Of a DNA stretch of 64,000 nt, positions 23,778 to 32,542 are shown piece after piece. Source of the stretch: Brevibacillus choshinensis (GTDB lineage Bacteria; Bacillota; Bacilli; Brevibacillales; Brevibacillaceae); assembly GCF_016811915.1 (NCBI RefSeq), contig NZ_CP069127.1, positions 5,788,501-5,852,500 of the forward strand, in the 5' to 3' direction. Below the pieces are notes generated by a model. That model worked only from the letters and a program-made list of their open reading frames with translations, ran no database searches and had not been told where the DNA came from. How positions within the stretch are numbered: position 1 is the first letter of the stretch; every line of letters starts with the position of its first letter. The translations under genes and the position numbers were made by a program.

Positions 23778-26700
23778 TTACATGTTGCGGCGATATTGTC
23801 CGCCTACTTCATACAGAGCCGCGCTGATCTGCCCCAGAGAGGCTACCTTCACCGTTTCCATCAGCTCGGCAAAGATATTGCCCCCAGAAGTGGCAACCTC
23901 CTGCAAGCGGCGCAGAGCGGCTGCAGCGCTGTCTCGATTTCTTTCCTGGAAAGCACGCAGATTTTGGATCTGCTGCACCTTCTCCTCTTCCGTCGCACGT
24001 GCCAGCTCGATCTCGTAGTCTTCCTCGGACGAATTTGGGTTGATGAAGGTGTTGACGCCGATAATAGGCAGCTCCCCCGTATGCTTTTTCATTTCGTAGT
24101 ACATCGACTCATCCTGGATCTTACCGCGCTGGTATTGCGTCTCCATCGCGCCTAGAACGCCGCCGCGAGAGCTGATTCGCTCAAACTCCTGCATGACGGC
24201 TTCTTCGACCAGATCGGTCAGCTCGTCGATGATGAACGCACCTTGCAGCGGATTTTCGTTTTTCGCCAGTCCGAGCTCTTTATTGATGATCATCTGAATG
24301 GCCATGGCGCGTCGAACCGAGTTTTCCGTCGGTGTCGTGATGGCTTCATCATACGCATTGGTGTGCAGGGAATTGCAGTTGTCGTAGATCGCGACCAAAG
24401 CCTGCAGGGTGGTCCTGATGTCATTGAAGTCCATCTCTTGCGCATGCAAGGATCTTCCAGAGGTCTGGATATGGTATTTCAGCTTTTGGCTGCGCTCATT
24501 GGCGCCATAGCGGTTTTTCATCACGGTAGCCCAGATGCGTCGCGCTACCCGCCCAATTACGGTGTACTCCGGGTCGAGACCGTTGGAGAAGAAGAACGAC
24601 AAATTCGGTGCAAAGTCGTCAATGTTCATGCCACGGCTCAAATAGTATTCCACATACGTAAAGCCATTGGACAAGGTAAACGCCAGCTGGGTGATCGGGT
24701 TCGCCCCTGCCTCCGCGATGTGATAGCCGGAAATGGAGACGGAATAGTAGTTACGCACTTTGTGATCGATGAAATACTGCTGGATATCTCCCATCATCCG
24801 CAATGCAAATTCCGTGGAGAAAATGCAGGTGTTTTGTCCCTGGTCTTCCTTGAGAATGTCCGCCTGCACCGTACCGCGGACAGTGGAGAGCGTATACGCC
24901 TTGATCTTTTCGCTCTCCTCTGCGGATGGCTGGCGACCTTCCCGCTGTACAAATGCCTCCATCTGCTGCTCAATCGCCGTATTCATGAACATCGCCAAAA
25001 TCATCGGAGCCGGACCGTTGATCGTCATCGACACAGACGTGCTTGGCGCGCACAGGTCAAAGCCCGCATACAGCTTCTTCATGTCGTCGAGCGTACAAAT
25101 GCTCACACCACTCGTTCCGATTTTTCCGTAAATATCCGGGCGGTAATCAGGGTCTTCCCCGTACAAGGTGACGGAGTCAAACGCGGTGCTGAGCCTTTTC
25201 GCATCGTCATTTTGGGACAGGAAGTGGAAGCGTCTGTTGGTCCGCTCTGGCGTGCCCTCTCCTGCGAACTGGCGCTTAGGATCTTCTCCCTCCCGCTTGA
25301 ACGGGAACACCCCTGCCGTGTACGGGAACTCACCCGGTACGTTTTCTTTGAGCGACCATTTCAAAATCTCGCCCCAATCCTCGTACTCAGGCACAGCTAC
25401 TTTCGAAATGCGCGTACCGGACAGCGACTCGCTGAACAGCTTCGTCACGATCTCCTTGTCGCGGATTTTCGTTACGAATTGGTCTTGTTTGTAAGATGCC
25501 TTCAGCTTCGGCCACTGTGTGAGGATGCGTTTGCATTCCGGGTGGAGCTTCTCTTCGAACAGCTCGATCTGCTTCATCAGTACGGCTGCTACTTCCTGCG
25601 CGGAATCCTCCCCAGAGGCAAGCAGTGTTTCTTTGGCACCGTGCAGCTGGAACAGCTTCCTCGCAATTGCCGATTGTTCGTCTGTAAATTGGCGATATTT
25701 GCGAACGGTATTGGCGATGTCTTGCAAATAGTTGATTCTCTCTGTCGGAATCAACGAAGTCTTATGAATTTTGACAGGAGTGGTATCCAGCTGATCGACG
25801 GGCCAATCTACTTCGGTCTTTTCCACGATCTTGTGCATCAAGGCAGCAAACAAGACATTGGTCCCGGGATCGTTGAACTGGCTGGCAATCGTACCGTACA
25901 CAGGGACTTTCTCATCGGGCAGATCAAATTGCTGGTGGTTGCGACGGTACTGCTTCCGAACTTCACGCAGGGCATCCTCGGAGCCTTTGCGCTCAAACTT
26001 GTTGATCGCAATCACGTCGGCAAAGTCCAGCATGTCGATTTTCTCCAGCTGAGATGGCGCCCCGAACTCACTGGTCATCACGTACATGGACACGTCGCAC
26101 ACGTCAGTGACCTGCGCATCACCTTGGCCAATCCCGCTCGTTTCCACAATGATCAAATCAAAATGCGCTGCACGTGCGACACGAATCGCGTCCTCCAGCG
26201 CAGCAGACAACTCCATTCCGGATTTTCGCGTAGCCAGACTACGCATGTAGACACGCGGCGTGTTGTTGGCATTCATCCGGATGCGGTCGCCAAGCAGCGC
26301 TCCGCCGGATTTTTGCTTGGACGGATCGACGGATAAAATGGCGATCGTTTTATCTGAATAGGTGCGAATGAAACGGCGTACCAGCTCATCAGTCAGGGAG
26401 CTTTTCCCTGCTCCACCCGTACCGGTAATCCCGAGCACCGGTATCGTAGCTTGAGGCTCCGGCACGCTGTTTTTTATCGGTTCTACCCACTGTGGCTGAT
26501 CGACGGCATACTCGGCTACGGAAATCAACCGAGCGACCGCCTGATGGTTTTGTTCCCGGAGTGCCTGCACTTCATCACCCAGCTGCTTGACCGTCGGAAA
26601 ATCGGATTGTCGGATCATGTCATTGATCATGCCCTGCAACCCGAAATGACGACCGTCATCTGGCGAGTAAATTTTACAGACCCCATATTCCTCCAGCTCT

Positions 26701-27029
26701 CGAATCTCGCGTGGAACGATGACTCCGCCCCCGCCCCCAAAAACGCGGATATGCTCTGCTCCCCGCTCTTTCAACAGATCAATCATGTACTTGAAATATT
26801 CCACATGACCGCCTTGGTAGGAGCTGATGGCAATCCCCTGCACATCCTCCTGAATCGCAGCGGTAACAATATCGTCAACAGAACGGTTGTGGCCCAGATG
26901 GATCACTTCCACTCCTGAAGATTGCAAAATACGACGCATGATATTGATCGAGGCATCGTGACCATCGTACAGGCTTGCAGCGGTCACAAAGCGAACTTTG
27001 TTTTGCGGACGATACACTTCTGTTTCCAT
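23778..27029 (-). CDS. icmF: Fused isobutyryl-CoA mutase with G-protein chaperone
   Basis: IcmF interconverts isobutyryl-CoA and n-butyryl-CoA (some versions isovaleryl- and pivalyl-CoA) with adenosylcobalamin. The 1083-residue chain has an N-terminal B12-binding domain (SLYDGHDASINIMRRIL, the DxHxxG-type motif), a MeaI-type GTPase domain (TGTGGAGKSSLTDEL P-loop; VIAINKFERKG) and a C-terminal mutase barrel (GVSICTLDDMKKLYAGFDL ... SYQ-type substrate loops). The fusion is diagnostic of IcmF. The ATG at 27029 has GGGGAGAG seven bases upstream; the in-frame ATG 24 bases earlier places that site inside the gene. It is co-transcribed with the TetR regulator 36 bp upstream and serves branched-chain acid breakdown. 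Confidence 0.95.
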   Translation of the reverse strand: METEVYRPQNKVRFVTAASLYDGHDASINIMRRILQSSGVEVIHLGHNRSVDDIVTAAIQEDVQGIAISSYQGGHVEYFKYMIDLLKERGAEHIRVFGGGGGVIVPREIRELEEYGVCKIYSPDDGRHFGLQGMINDMIRQSDFPTVKQLGDEVQALREQNHQAVARLISVAEYAVDQPQWVEPIKNSVPEPQATIPVLGITGTGGAGKSSLTDELVRRFIRTYSDKTIAILSVDPSKQKSGGALLGDRIRMNANNTPRVYMRSLATRKSGMELSAALEDAIRVARAAHFDLIIVETSGIGQGDAQVTDVCDVSMYVMTSEFGAPSQLEKIDMLDFADVIAINKFERKGSEDALREVRKQYRRNHQQFDLPDEKVPVYGTIASQFNDPGTNVLFAALMHKIVEKTEVDWPVDQLDTTPVKIHKTSLIPTERINYLQDIANTVRKYRQFTDEQSAIARKLFQLHGAKETLLASGEDSAQEVAAVLMKQIELFEEKLHPECKRILTQWPKLKASYKQDQFVTKIRDKEIVTKLFSESLSGTRISKVAVPEYEDWGEILKWSLKENVPGEFPYTAGVFPFKREGEDPKRQFAGEGTPERTNRRFHFLSQNDDAKRLSTAFDSVTLYGEDPDYRPDIYGKIGTSGVSICTLDDMKKLYAGFDLCAPSTSVSMTINGPAPMILAMFMNTAIEQQMEAFVQREGRQPSAEESEKIKAYTLSTVRGTVQADILKEDQGQNTCIFSTEFALRMMGDIQQYFIDHKVRNYYSVSISGYHIAEAGANPITQLAFTLSNGFTYVEYYLSRGMNIDDFAPNLSFFFSNGLDPEYTVIGRVARRIWATVMKNRYGANERSQKLKYHIQTSGRSLHAQEMDFNDIRTTLQALVAIYDNCNSLHTNAYDEAITTPTENSVRRAMAIQMIINKELGLAKNENPLQGAFIIDELTDLVEEAVMQEFERISSRGGVLGAMETQYQRGKIQDESMYYEMKKHTGELPIIGVNTFINPNSSEEDYEIELARATEEEKVQQIQNLRAFQERNRDSAAAALRRLQEVATSGGNIFAELMETVKVASLGQISAALYEVGGQYRRNM

Positions 27030-27065
27030 CGTTCCACTCTCCCCGAGATTCATATGAAATGAAGG

Positions 27066-27698
27066 TTAGTCGGAGACACTGATTTCGCGCAGCAGCAACG
27101 CTATCTGCTTCTCGGTGAACTCCTCCAACGTATAGTGCTTGTGCAAAGCCCAACGACGGAATACCCACATCTCGCCGAGCACCATGATGTTGTCAGCCAT
27201 GAGCTTGACGTGCTTTTCGTCCAGGCGGAGGGAGCCGTCGGCGATTCCTTTGCGAATGATTTCCACGAAAACCTGCGCAATTTCCTCCTCGCGCCCCAGA
27301 ACAAAGCGAAGCGTTTCTTTCGGAAGCGACTTCGACTCTTGATAAATGAGCAATACGCGATCGCTCATTTGGTCCATCACGCGAATGAAGCTCTTGAGCG
27401 CCAGCTTTAAAATTTTGAGACCCGTCCCGTTAAAATTGATAGCCTCGCGCAGACGGCTCTCCATTTCCGCATGGATCGCGTCGCAGACGAGGTACAATAC
27501 GTCTTCCTTCGATTCGATATACTCATACAACGTACCGATGCTAAAGCCAGAGGCACGGGCGATCTCCCTGGTCGTTGTTTTATGAAAGCCCTTGTTAATA
27601 AACAGATTCACTGCCGCTTCAATAATCTGCTCCCGTCGCTTTTCGATGAGCTTGGGGTCCTTCACCAGGGAAGGAATGCTTTTTCTTTTCTCGGACAC
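27066..27698 (-). CDS. TetR-family regulator of acyl-CoA degradation (FadR-like)
   Basis: The 210-residue TetR protein has a clear HTH (EQIIEAAVNLFINKGFHKTTTREIARASGFSIGTLYEYIESKEDVL) and a C-terminal acyl-CoA-type ligand domain like that of Bacillus FadR. The GTG at 27698 has AAAGGTGG eight bases upstream; a GTG 12 bases earlier is too close to it. The gene precedes icmF and faces the thiolase operon across a terminator. A palindrome upstream of its start resembles palindromes upstream of the thiolase operon and fadF, so it probably represses these genes and itself until long-chain acyl-CoA accumulates. That role is inferred. Confidence 0.82.
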   Translation of the reverse strand: MSEKRKSIPSLVKDPKLIEKRREQIIEAAVNLFINKGFHKTTTREIARASGFSIGTLYEYIESKEDVLYLVCDAIHAEMESRLREAINFNGTGLKILKLALKSFIRVMDQMSDRVLLIYQESKSLPKETLRFVLGREEEIAQVFVEIIRKGIADGSLRLDEKHVKLMADNIMVLGEMWVFRRWALHKHYTLEEFTEKQIALLLREISVSD

Positions 27699-27718
27699 TG
27701 CAAAATCCACCTTTCCGA

Positions 27719-27741
27719 CCGACTGAGCGTTTGGTCAGACG
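27719..27741. promoter_or_regulatory. Palindromic operator upstream of the TetR-icmF unit
   Basis: GACTGAGCGTTTGGTCAGAC has inverted halves (CTGA..TCAG) and the GAGCG core shared with the sites upstream of the thiolase operon and fadF. It lies about 20-40 bp before the regulator start, where it could give autorepression. Confidence 0.55.
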
Positions 27742-27870
27742 TTTCTGAAAAAGTCAAGTAAAAAAACGCTCGTCTCTGTATCTTTTCGCAATTATTATAC
27801 GCGAGTAAACGACAGAAGCCAAATCTTTCTTTTCCCATTTTATAGCGGGCCTTTTCTATGGAAGAAATGG

Positions 27871-27897
27871 CCGGGAGCAGGTTGTCCTGCTCCCCGG
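27871..27897 (-). terminator. Hairpin after the acyl-CoA dehydrogenase operon
   Basis: CCGGGAGCAGG pairs with CCTGCTCCCCGG (one bulge) around TTGT. On the minus strand only a short T-rich stretch follows (ATTTCTTCC), so termination may be partial and allow some read-through into the TetR-icmF unit. Confidence 0.55.
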
Positions 27898-27943
27898 TCG
27901 GTGGTTGGTGGTTGGTGCGAGTGCTCAGATGTCCTCGATTCGA

Positions 27944-29086
27944 CTATTCTTTCAGCAGGAAGTTGCTGATGACTACGCGCTGAATTTCATTGGTGCCTTC
28001 ATAGATCTGCGTGATTTTCGCATCGCGCATGAATCGCTCTACCGGATACTCACGCGTGTAACCGTATCCGCCGAATACTTGCACGGCTTCGATCGTGACT
28101 TCCATCGCGGTATCACCCGCAAATACTTTGGACATCGCAGATGCTTTTCCGTACGGCAGGCCTTGATCCTCCAGCCATGCAGCCTGATACGTGAGCAAAC
28201 GGGAAGCTTCGATTTTGGTCGCCATGTCTGCGAGCTTGAATTGAATCGCTTGCAAGGAAGCAATCGGCTTACCGAATTGGCTGCGCTCCTTTGCATAGTT
28301 ACGCGCGTGCTCGTAAGCGCCCTGAGCGATCCCCAGAGCTTGTGCCGCGATCCCGTTGCGTCCGCCATCCAGCGTCATCATCGCAATTTTGAAGCCCTCG
28401 CCCTCCTGGCCCAGCATGTTTTCAACCGGTACACGGACATCCTCAAAGTTGACGGCGAGAGTAGGCGAGGAACGAATACCCAGCTTCTTCTCCTTTTTCC
28501 CCATCGTAAAGCCGTCCATGCCTTTTTCTACGATAAAGGCGGTGATGCCCTTGTGCCCCCGCTCTGGATTCGTCACGGCGAAAACGATGTAAATCTCCGC
28601 TTCACCCGCATTCGTGATGAAGATTTTGCTTCCATTCAAAATGTAATGGTCGCCGTCGCGGACAGCCGTGGTGCGCATGCCTGCCGAATCAGAGCCCGAA
28701 CCCGGTTCTGTGAGGCAGTAAGCTCCCATTTTCTTGCCTTCCGCCAGAGGACGCAAAAACTTTTGCTTCTGCTCCTCCGTACCAAACTTGTAGAGCGGCC
28801 AGCTCGCCAGAGAAACATGTGCGGACAAGGTCACGCCGATAGATGCATCTACGCGGGAAAGCTCTTCAACCGCGATCACATAGCTCAAGTAATCGGCTCC
28901 TGCCCCTCCGTACTTTTCCGACCACGGGATTCCTGTCAAACCGAGCTCTGCCATCTGTTCAAAAATAGAACGGTCAAAGCGTTCCTCTTCATCGCGTTCC
29001 GCTGCCGTCGGAGCCACTTGGTTCTCAGCAAAGTCACGGATCATTTTTCGCAGCATCTCATGTTCTTCAGTCAGTTGGAAATTCAT
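27944..29086 (-). CDS. Acyl-CoA dehydrogenase
   Basis: This FAD enzyme introduces the 2,3 double bond in acyl-CoA. It has 380 residues with the short/medium-chain family layout: an N-terminal helical domain (MNFQLTEEHEMLRKMIRDFA), YCLTEPGSGSDSAGMRT and KIFITNAGEAEIY for FAD, and the C-terminal YEGTNEIQRVVISNFLL segment. The family-typical catalytic glutamate lies in that YEGTNEI stretch. The ATG at 29086 has GGGGGAG eight bases upstream. It is the last gene of the thl-hbd-acd-acd operon and a paralogue of its upstream neighbour, which suggests distinct chain-length or branched substrates. Confidence 0.93.
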   Translation of the reverse strand: MNFQLTEEHEMLRKMIRDFAENQVAPTAAERDEEERFDRSIFEQMAELGLTGIPWSEKYGGAGADYLSYVIAVEELSRVDASIGVTLSAHVSLASWPLYKFGTEEQKQKFLRPLAEGKKMGAYCLTEPGSGSDSAGMRTTAVRDGDHYILNGSKIFITNAGEAEIYIVFAVTNPERGHKGITAFIVEKGMDGFTMGKKEKKLGIRSSPTLAVNFEDVRVPVENMLGQEGEGFKIAMMTLDGGRNGIAAQALGIAQGAYEHARNYAKERSQFGKPIASLQAIQFKLADMATKIEASRLLTYQAAWLEDQGLPYGKASAMSKVFAGDTAMEVTIEAVQVFGGYGYTREYPVERFMRDAKITQIYEGTNEIQRVVISNFLLKE

Positions 29087-29157
29087 TTCTACCACTCCCC
29101 CGTGTGCTTTTTCGGTCAGTCCGGAACCAGAACGCCTCGCCGGACAACGACACTTTG

Positions 29158-30300
29158 TTAGTCAGCAAGCAAATGCTTGGCGATCACGATACGTTGAATT
29201 TCATTGGTGCCTTCATAGATTTGCGTGACCTTGGCATCGCGGAACAGCCGCTCTACCGGATATTCACGCGTGTAACCATAGCCGCCGAATACTTGGACGG
29301 CTTCAGTCGCGAGCTGCATCGCTGCATCAGAGGCAAACCGTTTGGCCATGGATGCTTCCATCCCGCACGCTTTCCCCTGGTTGCGCAAGGATGCTGCCTG
29401 GTACACCAGCAATCTCGCTGCTTCCGCTGCAGTCGCCATGTCAGCAAGCTTGAAAGCCACTGCCTGTTGTCCTGCGATTGCTTTTCCGAATTGCTTGCGC
29501 TCCTTGGCGTAGTCCGTGGCATATTGCACGGCAGCTTCAGCAATCCCCAAAGCTTGCGCGGCAATTCCAATCCGACCGGTATCCAGGTTCGCCATGGCGA
29601 TCGTGAAGCCCTCTCCTTCTTGCCCGAGCAAATTCTCGGCAGGGACGTGTGCGTTGTCAAACACCAGCTCAGTCGTATAGGAGCCGTGCAGCCCCATTTT
29701 CTTTTCCTTTTTCCCAACGGTGAATCCTGGGGTATCCTTTTCCACGATAAAGGCGGAAATTCCTCTCGTCCCTTTGGAGGGATCCGTCACCGCAAACGTG
29801 ATGTACGTATCCGCTTCCCCCCCGTTGGTAATAAACACTTTGTTTCCATTTAAAATGTACGCGTCACCTTGGCGAACGGCGGAAGTACGAATGCTGCTGG
29901 CATCTGATCCCGCATGCGGCTCAGTCAACGCAAACGCTCCCAAGTACTCGCCGGCTGCCAGCTTCGTGACGTACTTTTTCTTTTGCTCATCGGTTCCGAA
30001 GTACAGAATCGGATTCGTGCCGACCGAGGTATGGACGGATAGGATGACACCTACTGTCGCGCTCACCTTGGAGATCTCATGAATCGCGATAATATAAGAG
30101 AGGAAGTCGGCACCCGCACCGCCCCACTCTTCTGCCACAGGAATCCCCATCAGCCCCATCTCGCCCATCTTTTTCAAAATATGGCGCGGAAACTGATCCG
30201 TCTCTTCCATGACAGGAACAAACGGTGCAATCTCCTTTTGGGCAAAATCACGAACCATGCGGCGCATCATTTCGTGCTCTTCGTTCAGTCGAAGATCCAT
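29158..30300 (-). CDS. Acyl-CoA dehydrogenase
   Basis: Second acyl-CoA dehydrogenase of the operon, 380 residues. FAD and substrate motifs are ALTEPHAGSDASSIRTSA and NKVFITNGGEADTYITFAVTD. The C-terminal YEGTNEIQRIVIAKHLL carries the usual catalytic glutamate. Its start is MDLRLNEEHEMMRRMVRDFAQ. The two neighbours share the same architecture along their length and look like an old tandem duplication. Electrons would go to ETF and probably on to the FadF-like protein encoded upstream. Confidence 0.93.
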   Translation of the reverse strand: MDLRLNEEHEMMRRMVRDFAQKEIAPFVPVMEETDQFPRHILKKMGEMGLMGIPVAEEWGGAGADFLSYIIAIHEISKVSATVGVILSVHTSVGTNPILYFGTDEQKKKYVTKLAAGEYLGAFALTEPHAGSDASSIRTSAVRQGDAYILNGNKVFITNGGEADTYITFAVTDPSKGTRGISAFIVEKDTPGFTVGKKEKKMGLHGSYTTELVFDNAHVPAENLLGQEGEGFTIAMANLDTGRIGIAAQALGIAEAAVQYATDYAKERKQFGKAIAGQQAVAFKLADMATAAEAARLLVYQAASLRNQGKACGMEASMAKRFASDAAMQLATEAVQVFGGYGYTREYPVERLFRDAKVTQIYEGTNEIQRIVIAKHLLAD

Positions 30301-30333
30301 GTCAAAGTCCTACCTTTCTGCCGAAATCATCTG

Positions 30334-31185
30334 TCAGTTGTAAACGTAGAAACCACGACCGGATTTCTTGCCGAGCCAGCCTGCTTTTACATATTTGCGA
30401 AGCAGCGGGCAAGGACGGTATTTGGAATCGCCGAACCCTTCATGCAGGACTTCCATAATGTACAGGCATGTATCCAGTCCGATAAAATCAGCGAGAGTCA
30501 GCGGCCCCATCGGATGATTCATCCCCAGCTTCATCACTTCGTCGATCGCCTCTGGAGTCGCTACTCCTTCGTATACGCAATAGATGGCTTCGTTGATCAT
30601 CGGCATCAGCACGCGATTGGAGACAAAGCCCGGGAAGTCATTGACGCTGACCGGCACTTTTTTCATTTGCTTGGCCAGATCCTCTGTCAACTGGTACACC
30701 TCATCGGAGGTCTGCAGTCCGCGAATGATCTCCACCAGCTTCATGACCGGCACGGGATTCATGAAGTGCATCCCGATGACTTTCTCCGGACGCTTGGTGA
30801 CAGCGGCAATTTCGGTGATCGGCAGGGAGGAGGTGTTGCTCGCCAAGACTGTATGAGGCGGGCAAACTTCATCGAGCTTGGTGAAAATTTGTGTTTTGAC
30901 AGCCATATTTTCCGTTACGGCTTCGACGACAAAGTCTGCGTCCTTTGCGTCCGCCAAATCCGTCGATAATACCAGACGAGACAGCACCGCTTGCTTTTCC
31001 TCTTCCGTGATTGTGCCTTTTTCCACGCTGCGGTTCAGGTTTTTCGTAATCGTCGCCAGACCGCGCTCTACAAATTCTTGCTTGATATCGTTCAGATAGA
31101 CGCGAAAACCTGCCGCGGCCGCTACTTGCGCGATCCCGCTTCCCATTTGTCCCGCGCCAATCACCATCATCGTTTGTACGTTCAT
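30334..31185 (-). CDS. hbd: 3-hydroxybutyryl-CoA dehydrogenase
   Basis: The 283-residue enzyme oxidises 3-hydroxyacyl-CoA with NAD(P). The Rossmann motif is GAGQMGSGIAQVAA. The catalytic region is ASNTSSLPITEIA and GMHFMNPVPVMKLVEII (catalytic His). The C-terminal dimerisation domain has NHPMGPLTLADFIGLD. The start is an ATG with GTAGGAGG upstream, 12 bp after thl. B. subtilis has the equivalent mmgB beside an mmgA thiolase and mmgC dehydrogenase. Confidence 0.94.
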   Translation of the reverse strand: MNVQTMMVIGAGQMGSGIAQVAAAAGFRVYLNDIKQEFVERGLATITKNLNRSVEKGTITEEEKQAVLSRLVLSTDLADAKDADFVVEAVTENMAVKTQIFTKLDEVCPPHTVLASNTSSLPITEIAAVTKRPEKVIGMHFMNPVPVMKLVEIIRGLQTSDEVYQLTEDLAKQMKKVPVSVNDFPGFVSNRVLMPMINEAIYCVYEGVATPEAIDEVMKLGMNHPMGPLTLADFIGLDTCLYIMEVLHEGFGDSKYRPCPLLRKYVKAGWLGKKSGRGFYVYN

Positions 31186-31197
31186 GTAAAAGGCCTC

Positions 31198-32376
31198 CTA
31201 CTCCACTTTAATCAATACGGCGTCACCTTGTGCGGCACCGCTGCAGATCGCCGCGATTCCAAGTCCACCGCCCCGGCGTTTCAGCTCGTAGGCCAGATGC
31301 ATGATGATCCGTGCACCGCTGGCTCCGATCGGATGACCGAGTGCGATCGCTCCGCCGTTGACATTCACTTTTTCCTCGTCCCAGCCCACGATTCTTCCGC
31401 TCGTCAGCGTAACAGCTGCGAACGCTTCGTTCACTTCAAACAGGTCGATGTCTTCCAGAGCTACGCCTGTCTTCTTCAGCAGCTTTTGGATCGCAAGCCC
31501 CGGCGTGGTTGCAATGTAGGGAGCCTCTGCTCCCACTTCAGCGTGACCCAGAATAGTCGCCAGCGGCTCTATCCCCAGCTCCGCAGCTTTGGCATCCGAC
31601 ATCAGCACCATGGCAGCAGCACCATCGTTGATTCCCGGAGCATTGCCCGCAGTGATTGTCCCGTCCTTTTTATACACTGGCGGAAGCTTCGCCAAGCCTT
31701 CCAGGGTGGTATCCGGCCTGGGCCCCTCGTCCTGGCTGATCAGGAGAGGCTCTCCTTTTTTCTGGGGAATGGACACGGGCACGATCTCATCCGCATAAAG
31801 ACCCTTTTCGATGGCCTGCGACGCACGCTGCTGGCTGCGCAGCGCCCACTGATCCTGCGCCTCCCGATCGATTCCGTACTCGTCCGCTACGTTGCTGCCG
31901 TGAACAGCCATCGGCACCTGGTCAAACGGACAAGTAAGACCGTCGTACATCATCAGGTCACGGACCGTCGCATCTCCCATGCGCATGCCATAACGAGCAT
32001 CAGGCAAGGCATAAGGAACGTTGCTCATGCTCTCCATCCCGCCTGCTACGATGATCTCTGCATCCCCTGCACGGATGATCTGATCGCCCATCGTCACGGC
32101 ACGCATTCCCGAAGCGCACACCTTATTGATCGTTTCGCTCGCCACATCCCACGGCAATCCTGCTTTGCGTGCTGCCTGACGCGATGGAACCTGGCCAGCT
32201 CCGGCCTGAACGACCATGCCCATAATGACCTCATCCACCTGCTCACCGGAGATCCCGGACCGATGTAATGCCTCTTTTATGACTACTGCCCCGAGGTCGA
32301 CCGCAGACAACGCTTTCAAAGCTCCGCCAAATTTGCCGAAAGGGGTACGCGCTGCCCCTACAATCACTGTCTTCAT
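31198..32376 (-). CDS. Acetyl-CoA C-acetyltransferase (thiolase)
   Basis: Thiolase cleaves 3-ketoacyl-CoA or condenses two acetyl-CoA. The 392-residue protein has all catalytic elements: nucleophile Cys87 in INKVCASGMRA, GHPIGASGARI with the catalytic His, and a C-terminal CSGAAQGDA cysteine. It is the first gene of the minus-strand operon leading to hbd and two acyl-CoA dehydrogenases. A palindrome about 45 bp upstream of its ATG is a probable regulator site. Confidence 0.94.
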   Translation of the reverse strand: MKTVIVGAARTPFGKFGGALKALSAVDLGAVVIKEALHRSGISGEQVDEVIMGMVVQAGAGQVPSRQAARKAGLPWDVASETINKVCASGMRAVTMGDQIIRAGDAEIIVAGGMESMSNVPYALPDARYGMRMGDATVRDLMMYDGLTCPFDQVPMAVHGSNVADEYGIDREAQDQWALRSQQRASQAIEKGLYADEIVPVSIPQKKGEPLLISQDEGPRPDTTLEGLAKLPPVYKKDGTITAGNAPGINDGAAAMVLMSDAKAAELGIEPLATILGHAEVGAEAPYIATTPGLAIQKLLKKTGVALEDIDLFEVNEAFAAVTLTSGRIVGWDEEKVNVNGGAIALGHPIGASGARIIMHLAYELKRRGGGLGIAAICSGAAQGDAVLIKVE

Positions 32377-32420
32377 GGAACGATCCCTCCTCTTGAATGT
32401 TTCCTTCCAAAGGACTCATG

Positions 32421-32440
32421 TGACCGAGCGTTCGCTCATT
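32421..32440. promoter_or_regulatory. Palindromic operator upstream of the thiolase operon
   Basis: TGACCGAGCGTTCGCTCATT contains the perfect core GAGCG-TT-CGCTC. The same core occurs before fadF and, degenerate, before the TetR gene. This is the expected position for repression of the thl operon. Confidence 0.6.
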
Positions 32441-32493
32441 TTTATTCTACTCTCATTTTGCCGTTTGCTGCCATAATAGTCAATGAATTTAGG

Positions 32494-32527
32494 GAAGAAA
32501 AAAGCTGCCCTGCCTCGAGCAGCTTTT
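32494..32527 (-). terminator. Terminator of fadF
   Basis: On the minus strand, AAAAGCTGC and GCAGCTTTT enclose a 10-base loop and the stem runs into six T followed by CTTCC. Confidence 0.8.
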
Positions 32528-32542
32528 CCTCCCACGTGCGCG

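Noticed and set aside
24243..26336. 697-codon plus-strand frame opposite icmF
   Set aside because: Antisense shadow caused by codon bias; icmF is certain.
27905..30969. Long plus-strand frames opposite the acyl-CoA dehydrogenases and hbd
   Set aside because: Shadows of three certain genes on the minus strand.
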